A stretch of DNA of 64,000 nt from Acorus gramineus (lineage: Eukaryota; Streptophyta; Magnoliopsida; Acorales; Acoraceae), in the NCBI GenBank assembly GCA_030737835.1, contig JAUJYN010000034.1, positions 1,116,001-1,180,000 of the forward strand, written 5' to 3'. Below the pieces are notes generated by a model that saw only the letters and a list, made by a program, of their open reading frames with translations, had not been told where the DNA came from and searched no databases. The position numbers and the translations under genes were made by a program. How positions within the stretch are numbered: position 1 is the first letter of the stretch; the number at the start of each line of letters is the position of its first letter. This document shows, in pieces, positions 43,817 to 52,784 of this stretch.

Positions 43817-44643
43817 TGTGGAGGTAAAAATCCTCACCACGACACGTGTCATATCAGGGGTAATGTGTCACACCAGGATGGATGTGGACTTACCGTGAGA
43901 CCCACAAATCTGAGTTCCAATCCTTGGTCATGATGACTCTCCCAAATGTACTGACACGACTAGATCCAGGGTCTAGTTGGACAGTCGGGCACCTAGAAAG
44001 CGAGTAGTCTAAGGCACGACCAGACATGAGGTCTGGTCGGTCGACCTTACTCCTCGAAAGCGAGTAGTCTAAGGCATGACCAGACATGAGGTCTGGTCGG
44101 TCGACCTTACTCCTCGAAAGCGAGTAGTCTAAGGCACGACCAGACATGAGGTCTGGTCGGTCGACCTTACTCCTCGCAGACATGCTATGAAACATACAGG
44201 CGAGCATATCAAGAGACCCCGAGCAAAATGAAGAAACAATGAGAAGACCACTAACACCTGTAAATACCAACGTGGGTAATTAAAGACTGACGTGGAGAGT
44301 AAATGCTAGGGGAGTTTCCCTGGAAAAAATCCCACTGAACACTTAGTGGCAAGATGGTTACAAGGGTAATTAAGGAACTATGTGTGACTTGATCCCCAAG
44401 GGGGTACGTAGGCAGTCTATAAAAAGGTCGCGCGCTCAGCACTCTACAGACACAGTCAAGTAGAGTCAGATAGTTATTCATTAAGTCAAGCACAGTCATT
44501 GTGAGCCATTGGTGAGTCATTGTGTGTTATTTCCTATACAGTCATTGAGAGAATAGAAGCAGAGCTAAAAAAGTTTATTTAGTTCAAGTTTATTTTCCTG
44601 AGTGATTTACAAATTTAACTGAAGGGGGAAAATATCCACTTAA
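43817..44643 (+). repeat. 3' LTR of the Tat element
   Basis: This 827-bp LTR starts TGTGGAGG and ends CCACTTAA (the 5' LTR ends CCACCTCA, so the terminal CA is mutated here). It has three 60-bp tandem units at about 43996-44176 and TATAAAAA at 44418-44425. Confidence 0.92.
43996..44176 (+). repeat. 60-bp tandem repeat x3 in the Tat LTR
   Basis: The unit begins AAGCGAGTAGTCTAAGGCA. It contains GACCAGACATGAGGTCTGGT, whose arms ACCAGAC and GTCTGGT are inverted. The units differ by only a few bases. The period of 60 keeps an antisense frame open, which explains a false repetitive ORF. Confidence 0.9.
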
Positions 44644-44648
44644 GGGAG

Positions 44649-45437
44649 TTATTGCTTTCTTCGTGAAAGGAGGATACACTTGGTGGCGCGAGAGCATGGC
44701 AGTACCTTAACCCGGATACCCAAAGCACCATCAGATCTGGAGACCAAGGATTCCAATCAAGATCAAAGAGTTCTTCTTATTGTTACTCTACCAAGAACGC
44801 TTACTTACAAAGGTTTATCGGGATAAGTGGGCGGGAAACGACACCACTTGCGTCCTCTGCTCAACGGCGCTAGAAACTGTTCATCATCTTCTCTGCGAAT
44901 GTCCCACAGCATGGCAATTTTGGGGCTTTATTGGATGGACGACATGTTTGGAGACCTCCTTCTATTCCATTGATACCTTGTGGGCAGTGGAGAAAAAAGC
45001 TGAAGCAGGCTGCTATCGACGGGAGAGAAGCCACGGTCAACAATTAGTCATTCTAGCCGGGGCTTGGGTGATTTGGCATACACGAAAAAATGCGATCCTC
45101 AGGAGCGCTCAGGTATATGATGAGAACATGTGGGACATATTCCAAACGTCTGTGAGGGACTGGGGACTGGGGTCACCATATCATGAAGGCTGGGGAGTTT
45201 GTCTTCCACGAGGGGCGCATGCGTTTCACAACGTAATGATGTTTTATTTGGTGAAGCCCTTAGGTTAGATGACTCTTCTATTCAGGCTCGGTCAGGCGGA
45301 CAAATTTTTGTTTTTTTTTCTTTTCTTGTGATTTACATTTCAATCTTCTTATCTCCCTCCCCTTTCAGAATTTATAATTCGATATTTAATAATGAATTGG
45401 GATAGTAAATATCTACCTCCACTTTAAAAAAAAAAAA
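44649..45437 (+). pseudogene. LINE 3' end with RT zinc-binding domain and poly(A)
   Basis: An open stretch (about 44735-45268) reads IPIKIKEFFLLLLYQERLLT, then TTCVLCSTALETVHHLLCEC and AGAWVIWHTRKNAILRS. This is the zinc-binding domain at the end of plant LINE reverse transcriptases (zf-RVT type, with the C-x2-C and HHLLCEC ligands). The polymerase part is missing. A 12-base A run at 45426-45437, about 160 bases after the stop, fits the 3' tail of a LINE. The Tat element inserted directly upstream (GGGAG at 44644-44648), so the missing 5' part is not explained by that insertion alone. Confidence 0.8.
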
Positions 45438-45933
45438 GAACTGTCACCGACGGTTAAAAGTGGTCACAAACATATAATAACCAACGTACACGCGCTGGCG
45501 TGGCTGATTTGCGATGACTGTGATCAGGACGCTTTCATTAGCGACGTCCGCGGATATCCGTCCATAAAATGGCTTTATTATAATGTAATATAGCCTTATT
45601 TAATTTGAAATAAAAAACAAGAACCAAAACCGGTTCAACAAATGTTTATAACATTATTACGAATGATCTCGTAATGATCATGTCACCATAGGGTCCTTCG
45701 CTGGGGTTACTCTGTTAATTTGTTTTCCTCTTGCCGAGCTTCCACGCGTGCACATGTGTCCTACGAAAAGGTATACTCTTTACTTCTCTCTAGACAGTAG
45801 CGCAGCACATGCTGCCCCTAATATATTTAAGCCAATATCACTCCATTTATTTGCTAGATTTGTTTTTTGTGTTTTTTTTTTTTTTTTCCAAAATCAATGA
45901 TCCACATCCCGACAAATAATTGTACGGCAAGAA
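45438..45933. other. Intergenic stretch, nothing recognised
   Basis: No gene or element ends are seen. There is a T run at 45874-45888. Confidence 0.55.
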
Positions 45934-46385
45934 GTGGCAACACGTCACAGTGTGTTCCCTCACATAGGCCCCACCTCCTATAGATATTCTAACAATATGG
46001 TAATATATGTTGTTGTAGAGTTCTCCCTAAACAATACCCGATCGAAGTGGTGCCTAAACACCTCAACATCCTGCTCTTTATGCTCGAATGGCTTGAAGTC
46101 TGCCAATCATTTGTTCTGTCAATGCAGTGCCGTTTGTAAAATATGGTAGCCATTGAAGGACCGCAAGCTAATTCTCACTCACTTTCACTCCATCGAAGAG
46201 TTGTGGCTGCTCAAAAGGCTAGACGAGGGGGTGACAAGAGCATCGAGGCGAAGTTGGGATGGTTGATCATTCGGGCTGGGGTGTAGGCCATTTGGCTCAA
46301 GCGTAATGCAGTGATTTTTGAGGGGCAAAACTTCTACATCGAGAACTTATGGGCTTTGATGGTGAATTACCTTAAATATTAGGGG
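45934..46385 (+). pseudogene. Second LINE RT zinc-binding remnant
   Basis: The translation reads CSLCSNGLKSANHLFCQCSA, then after a stop PLKDRKLILTHFHSIEELWL, and in another frame LGWLIIRAG, AIWLKRNAVIFEGQNF and ENLWALMVNYLKY. The C-x2-C...HLFCQC ligands match the same domain as the remnant at 44649-45437. The sequences differ too much for a recent duplication. Several stops show that it is old. Confidence 0.7.
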
Positions 46386-48045
46386 AGGTAGCTAGTTCAC
46401 TGTTGGAGCATCAAATATTGAGGTAGAGACGGACGGACAATATTTTGGGGTGCGCTATGTTAAATAGTAGTATAATTTTTTTTTCTTATATTTGATGTAA
46501 TGATTTTGTATACCAAATAATATGATATTTAAAAGTCATACATTCGTGAAGAAAATAAAAAATAAAATATTGTTAAAGTTAAATACTTTGATTTTTTTAA
46601 AATAAAAATGAGATATGAACTCATCCTATATATATATATATATATAACAAAATTTATATTTAATTGACATTACATTAAATTTTAAGATAATATTTAGATT
46701 TTTTTTAAAAGAAGAAAAATGGTGTAGACTGCAAATGGTAGCTGAAGGGGCTAGACATACCATTTTTTTTTCTGACTTCAATTATAGTCCTATATGTGTC
46801 GATAGAAAATAACTGAAGCATATACTCATATTGACGAGGTATATGTTTCAATAGAATTAATTGTTTACATTTTAATAAATGCATTCATGTAATTTATTAG
46901 AGAATATGCATGCTTCATTTTTTTATAAAAGCATGTGTCTCATTAGACAAAGTGTATACTATTTTTAAAAAATTCAAAACACATGAGACTGAAATTGAGG
47001 TTGAAAAAAAAACCATACGTAACATTATGTTAATATATATCACAAATAACAAAAAATAAAATAAAATCTGGGCCGGGCTACAACTTAGCTCAGCCAAACT
47101 GGTTTGGTCCACCTTTAGGTCCACCTTTGATGTAGAATCCTCCTCTACCTCAAGTTTTCATCATATTCGTTTTATGTTGTTCTTTATTTTCCTCTTTTAC
47201 TTTTGGCTTATATTATACTTGGCCTTTGCTATTTCGATGAATACATCCTGCGGTAACAATTGTCTACCGTATCCTAAAAATAATATATGTTATTCTACAC
47301 GTGTCTTTCTAATAAATGATGTTTACTAAAATTAAAGCATGTGAGATTTAAAGATTGTATGTGGTCTATCCACAAGAATATACAAAACATTTTCCTAATA
47401 GATTAGAACATTATTAAACATATTCTCATTTACAATCTCAGTTATAATTCATAGATGTTTTAATTTTTTTAAAATATTTTTTATTTGTGGAGTAGAATAA
47501 TTTAACAATTAGTAGAACCTAAACTTACTGTAATTAAGAAATGATCAAAACCCAAATTTTTTCAACATTTTATAAAACACCTGCTCAACCATGGGTTGCA
47601 TGGATCTTTTAGTTTTAGATTGATTTTAATTTGTTGTCAGGTTTTGAGAATTAACCAAATTTAAAAGTCAGACTGGCCGATTATCCACTGAGTTGAGATA
47701 CAGAGATGGAATAATACAAAAACTTAACTGATTAAAAATAATTTTATAATTATTCTACTTTTAATCTTATTTCATCCTAAATGATTTACATCTTTATTTT
47801 AAATAATGCGAAAGGGGGGATATACATACTTTAGAACATAAAAAATGAAAGAAATGATTCGATAGATTAATAATGCGCTCCTTATCTAGATCACGCACAG
47901 CCAAAATCATAGTACAAATGTTTCAAACAACTTACCCCACCTTCTTCACCAAAAAAGGACTTATCCCACCTTCAATTGTCTGTTTCTCCCTAACTTCGAC
48001 ACGTGCATTGATGCCGTTTAGAAAATGTCTGGACGGCTCTTCATG
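46386..48045. other. AT-rich intergenic stretch
   Basis: No gene is seen. An (AT)n microsatellite lies at 46627-46646. Poly-T and poly-A runs are frequent. Confidence 0.6.
46627..46646. repeat. (AT)10 microsatellite
   Basis: This is a continuous TA run. Confidence 0.95.
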
Positions 48046-48047
48046 TA

Positions 48048-48090
<43 letters not shown>

Positions 48091-48105
48091 CAACATAATA
48101 ATAAA
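48046..48105. repeat. (AAT)n microsatellite
   Basis: About 14 AAT units are followed by a short AAC variant. The poly-Asn in the matching frame is not coding. Confidence 0.95.
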
Positions 48106-48151
48106 TCCATACGTCAATATTCACTCCCATTTATTTACTGGTTTATCCCTA

Positions 48152-49437
48152 GGTATTTTGTTTTAGTTTTAAGTTCTTATAAATATATTTATTTAAAGAT
48201 TGATCCCTCCCTTCTTCATATTTTTTTTTAAATCCCAAAATTCAACCACCTATTTGGTTTTTAGCCCCTCCGTCAAACGTCTGTTCATACACCATTAGTT
48301 TGTGAAATATGATTTTATTTTTAAGTTCCTGTAGACTATGTTATTTAGTCATCTGTCCTCTTTTTTTATATTTTATTTTAAGTCTCAAATTTCAAATATT
48401 TTTTTCTTGTTAGTCTTTGAACAAAATGTCTACATGATTTTGTAAGTATTTTGATATTTAAAACTTGTATACAAAATGTTTGATGAAATATCTAAATTGA
48501 TAAATATTTAGTATTTTGATATTAATTTTCTAGTTCGACATATTTTTCAACTTTCATCATTTGATATTTTAAATCAATTATGGTGTGTAGTGGTGTAACC
48601 AAGATTCTATAACAGTGGAAGAAAATCTCGGATCCGTCATGAATAAGATTATAAATATAATTAAATAAGTAAAAACTAAAATAATAATTGCTTAAATGTT
48701 AAATAAATAAATATATAATATAAATAAATTCCCTTAAAATCACTAATATCGAAATAAATAAAAGTTTAGAACCCAGCAAAACAAAATTTTCATTTATTGC
48801 ATAGAATTTTTTTAATGTATTTAAAATTTTAAATTAAAATTCTAAACAAACTCAAAATATCTAATTTAATATTTAACATTTTTCAACCAACAAAAAACCA
48901 TTTAAATCAAAATTCAATAATAAAAAATCTTCATAGTTTGCTTATGTAATCATTTTTTTTCTTGCTTATGTAATCAATTCTAATTATATAGCTAAGACTA
49001 TAAGAAAATAAAATATTGGATTGGGTGGGCTTATGCATTGTTGAATAATACTGAAATTGTCACTAAATATCTAACAATGCAAATGAATTTTTGGATTTAG
49101 ATATTTCACCAAACATTTTATATGTAAGTTTCAAATATCAAAATACTTACAAAATCATAAAGACATTTTGTTCATGAACTAATTAGAAAAAAATATTTGA
49201 AGTTAAGAACTTAAAATGAAATATAAAGATGGGAAGACTCATAACTAAATAAACATGGTTTACAGATACTTAAAAATAAAATCACATTTTATAAACTAAT
49301 GGTGTATGAACGAATGTTTAGCAGATGGACTAAAAATCAAATAGTCGATTTAATTTGAAGACTTAAAAAGAAATATGAAGAAGGAAGGAAATGATTCCTA
49401 AATATACTGGTTTACGGGTACTTAAAAAGAAAATCTC
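48152..49437. mobile_element. Foldback element with long inverted arms
   Basis: The left arm (about 48152-48520) reappears inverted at about 49065-49437. Shared blocks include TTCATACACCATTAGTTT, GATTTTGTAAGTATTTTGAT and GAACAAAATGTCT. The arms are about 370 bases, roughly 80 percent alike by eye, around a centre of about 540 bases. Each arm is itself made of two related units of about 165 bases (TTTTAAGTTC...). This is the layout of foldback or long-TIR Mutator-like elements. No target duplication or coding sequence was found. Confidence 0.8.
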
Positions 49438-49719
49438 TTTTTTTAATTCCAAAACATAAAGCCCTTTAACTTTTTACCATCTTAAAAACTGAAAACAATA
49501 GAAAAGTCAGTCCGACCAATGATTGTACGGAAAGAGATGACTCTGATTTTTCTCACTTTTATAATAAGTTTTATTATTACCACGTGACCCAACTCTGCTT
49601 CTAAAACAATAATCATATAAAAATATTATATAATAATTTAATCAAGCAAGATACAAAAGCCCCACGCGCGCACACAGACACACAAAAAATTGGATCACAT
49701 CGATCGATCTGCAGTGACA
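49438..49719 (+). promoter_or_regulatory. 5' flank and probable promoter of the bHLH gene
   Basis: A perfect G-box CACGTG lies at 49581-49586, about 134 bases before the ATG. A TATA-rich stretch (ATATAAAAATATTATATAAT) at about 49615-49634 sits 85-105 bases before the ATG. MYC-type bHLH proteins bind G-boxes, so self-regulation or regulation by relatives is possible. Confidence 0.55.
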
Positions 49720-50928
49720 ATGGAAGAAACCCAATCACCCTCCTCCGATTATTCCCCTTCCCTTCTAACCCCAAAAACAACAACGGTGATCCCCTCAGAC
49801 CTCCAACACCGCCTCCAATACCTCCTCAACAGCCGCCCCGAGTGGTGGTCCTACGCCATCTTCTGGCGCGCCTCCCCCGACTCCTCCTCCCCCAACCGCC
49901 GCCCCGTCCTCTCCTGGGGCGACGGCCACTTCCGAGGCGCCAAGTCCATCAAGCCCCACTCGACGACGACGACGAACCTCCTCTTCGGCGACCTGGACGA
50001 CGAGCTGGACGACCCCACGGAGGGTTCCATCGACGGCTCCTTCACCGACGTCGAGTGGTTCTACATGGTGTCCCTCACCCGCTCGTTCGCGCACATGGAC
50101 GGCTCCCCCGGCCACGCCTTCGCTTCCCGGGTCCCCATCTGGTTCGCGGGGGCCAAAGACATCCACGAGCGCGGGTGCGACCGCGCGCGAGAGGCCCAGA
50201 CCCAAGGCGTGCAGACTCTCGCCTTCGTCCCCGCTTTGGGTAGTGGCGTTCTCGAGCTCGGCTCGTCCGATCTCGTCCCTAAAAACGTGGGCCTCATCAG
50301 GCAAGCCGAGTCCCTCCTCTCACGACCCACGCATCATCCCCTATCTGTGTCGGTGGACTCCACGGCGCAACAGTCGTGGCGCGCAAAGACCAGGAGGGGA
50401 AGGAAGCCCGGGAACAACAACGGGAAGGCAGCGCCGATAAACCACGTGGAGGCGGAGAGGCAGAGGAGGGAAAAGCTGAACCACTGGTTCTACGCGCTTC
50501 GCGCGGCGGTGCCGAACGTGTCGCGGATGGACAAGGCGTCGCTGCTGTCGGATGCGATCACGTACATAAACCAGCTGAAGTCGAGGGTGGAGGAGCTGGA
50601 GGAGGACGAGCGGAGGGAGGCGAAGAGGGTGAAGAGGGAGGCGGATGAGAGGGCGAGCGTGAATGGTGGTGGTGGGGGTGATGAGGACATGGAGGTGGAG
50701 GTGGAGGTAAGGGTGATGGGAGGGGATGCGATGGTGCACGTGCAGTCGAGGAACGCAGGACACCCGCCAGCGAAGCTGATGATGGCGCTCAGGGACATGG
50801 AGTTGCACGTGCAACACGCGAGCGTGTCGTCGGTGAAGGAGCTCATGTTGCAGGACGTGGTGGTCCGGGTGCCCAACAACATGGACGGCAAGTCGTTGAG
50901 AGCTGCTCTTCTCAAGAGACTCCACTAG
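49720..50928 (+). CDS. bHLH transcription factor, MYC/bHLH14-like, intron-less
   Basis: This is a single exon of 402 codons from ATG at 49720 (context ACAATGGAA, good for plants) to TAG at 50926-50928. The open frame extends ten codons upstream to a TTG, which a plant nuclear gene would not use. Residues 28-202 form the bHLH-MYC N-terminal domain (LQHRLQYLLN, WWSYAIFWRAS, LSWGDGHF, DVEWFYMVSLTRSF, PIWFAGA, GVLELGSSDL). A basic stretch (RAKTRRGRKPG) precedes the bHLH (residues 242-292, HVEAERQRREKL...MDKASLLSDAITYINQLKS). G-box contacts H242, E246 and R250 are present. Position 256 is Trp where relatives nearly always have Arg. An ACT-like C-terminus ends the protein. Relatives act in jasmonate signalling in the nucleus through JAZ proteins. 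The size (402) is nearer bHLH14 than MYC2. Third positions are very GC-rich compared with the flanks. Confidence 0.92.
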   Translation: MEETQSPSSDYSPSLLTPKTTTVIPSDLQHRLQYLLNSRPEWWSYAIFWRASPDSSSPNRRPVLSWGDGHFRGAKSIKPHSTTTTNLLFGDLDDELDDPTEGSIDGSFTDVEWFYMVSLTRSFAHMDGSPGHAFASRVPIWFAGAKDIHERGCDRAREAQTQGVQTLAFVPALGSGVLELGSSDLVPKNVGLIRQAESLLSRPTHHPLSVSVDSTAQQSWRAKTRRGRKPGNNNGKAAPINHVEAERQRREKLNHWFYALRAAVPNVSRMDKASLLSDAITYINQLKSRVEELEEDERREAKRVKREADERASVNGGGGGDEDMEVEVEVRVMGGDAMVHVQSRNAGHPPAKLMMALRDMELHVQHASVSSVKELMLQDVVVRVPNNMDGKSLRAALLKRLH

Positions 50929-51150
50929 ACAAGATGATCTAATGTTTTCTTTTTTTAATTTGAATAAGTATTCGGGGTCACGTATGCTAGTTAGATGCAT
51001 GTATGAGGAATAACGAATCGTTTTTTTTTTGCTCTGTTGTATCTCGTTCTTTGCTCATTGGACATGGGGAGGTGGAAGAACTGAAGAACTGTCTGTTGGT
51101 TGAGACATGATTGAACGAATGTGGAAATGAATGGAACAAATTAATAAATT
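50929..51150 (+). other. Probable 3' untranslated region of the bHLH gene
   Basis: This is AT-rich sequence after the stop. Possible polyadenylation signals are AATAAG near 50963 and AATAAA near 51142. The exact end cannot be set from sequence alone. Confidence 0.4.
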
Positions 51151-52784
51151 GTAAAACGATTGAATCGAAGGTTTTATTTGGAAATTGATGCGCCATGAAG
51201 TTGATGTTATATCTATCGAAACAGAGATTTATCAATCTTAGCCATTTATATACAATCATTATTTTTGTTAAAATTACGGAGGAAAGGGTGTGACTAATTT
51301 TTAATGTTTCTCTTCTTCTTGCCAAAGTTGTGCAAAAACGCTTTCCTTATGTGGCTCATATGACAAAATTTGTCATGTTGATGATTCTCTTTTAGCGGTG
51401 TCATAATGAAGTAGACCTTCATGTTTTATTTTTCTTTTAAAATCTATTATTATTTCAGGAGCTCGGCCACAAGGGCTCCATTCCATAAGCTCATTACATA
51501 GTGTCAAATTTTTATTGACTACTTAGTTGATTTAAAAAATGGTAAAAAAAAAAGTACAAAATTACCCCTATTTCAATTGCACATTCACATGTCAAACCCC
51601 TCTATTTTATGTACTGTTTCTCCTCCCTCAACACATTCCAAAAAAATATAACTGTTTTTTTTTTTAAAATCAGCAACATAAGAAAATCATTTCGGCTGAC
51701 CTGCTCTGAACGGCGTCACCACTTCTTTTCACGCTCTCTATCATATGAGAGGTGGTTCGACTACCCTTTCAATCCTCCTCCGGATTCCATCTTTTTCGAC
51801 CTTTATATCCATTTTTTGATGAATGTAACTGACTTTTAACGAAACACTAAGATTAGATAAAAAAAAAAGTGTACATTTTGTGAATGTAACTTAGTTTTAA
51901 AATATATTACACAAATAGTTCAGTTAACTGACTTTTATTATTTAAGGCATGTAAATATCAGTTATATTTAAAAAATATAACTGGCTTACAAAATATAATG
52001 CATAAAAGTTCATATTAGTTTGAAAATGTAACACAATCATATATAATATAACATCAAAATACTATAAAATCCTCCAAAAAAGATATTTAACATTGAAAAC
52101 CCGATTCTACAAAAAAATTGTTAGCAAAAGCCAGATCAAATGCTACCATATTTAATATCAAACAACATATTCAAGAAAAATTTTGCGAATGTAAATTGGG
52201 TTAAAATACAAAATCCTTATAATAAGTTAGTTACATTCACAAATCTTTGAAGCTAGTTACAAAATTCAATACAAACATCCATATAATAGTTAGTTACATT
52301 CTCTGTCACATGGGTATGTATATGTAACTGACATTCAAATGTCAAACAATAGATATGTTGTATTGAAAACCACATTTTACATCAGAAACAACCAGAACTA
52401 ACATTAAAAATAGAGAAAAATGAAACAATTGAAAAACATATAATAAAACAAACACCACACCTGCATCGACAGACATTTCAATGGCAGCTAAACTATTCTG
52501 TTTTTTTTTCCTGATTAGATTAGACGCTTAAAAAGTCATCCAAAAAATCAAATCCAATTGCAATCTCAAAAAAAAAATTTCTGAAAATTTACTACAAAAA
52601 TGAAACTATTGATTCAATTATGCGCGTTCAAATATGATATAGTAAAAAAAGTAAAAAAACATCGCAATTGAATGCCCCGCACGCGCGGTTCCAAAGAAGG
52701 CATTATTAACCATTTGCATGAATTTCGTTTGAGAAGTTACAAAAGTCAATTAAGGGTTATAAACGGAAATGCAAACCATGCCAT
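51151..52784. other. AT-rich intergenic stretch
   Basis: No gene is recognised. Loose repeats of a 'TGTAACTGACTTTTA'-like motif occur at about 51826, 51885, 51926 and 52325, without clear element ends. Confidence 0.5.

Larger units (their letters stand above)
29503..44648 (+). mobile_element. Full-length Tat-lineage Ty3/gypsy element with target duplication GGGAG
   Basis: GGGAG at 29503-29507 and 44644-44648 flanks an element of 15.1 kb (29508-44643). The order is 5' LTR, PBS, gag, protease, RT, RNase H, second RNase H, integrase, a long 3' region with two antisense genes, PPT and 3' LTR. The second RNase H and the long region after integrase place it in the Tat group. About 2.6 kb of its length is a nested Tekay-family solo LTR (33237-35852). 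Stops and frameshifts in every sense domain show it is dead. Confidence 0.92.

Noticed and set aside
43996..44176. Possible CRISPR-like array
   Set aside because: The repeats are directly adjacent with no spacers, lie in both LTRs of a plant retrotransposon, and the genome is eukaryotic.
43890..44270. Repetitive Ser-Arg-Ser-Lys-Val-Asp open frame
   Set aside because: It comes from the 60-bp LTR tandem repeat whose period is a multiple of three.
49690..49719. Ten extra N-terminal codons of the bHLH protein
   Set aside because: They depend on a TTG start at 49690. The ATG at 49720 has a good context.
49795..50304. Antisense frames within the bHLH gene
   Set aside because: They are by-products of high GC content at third positions.
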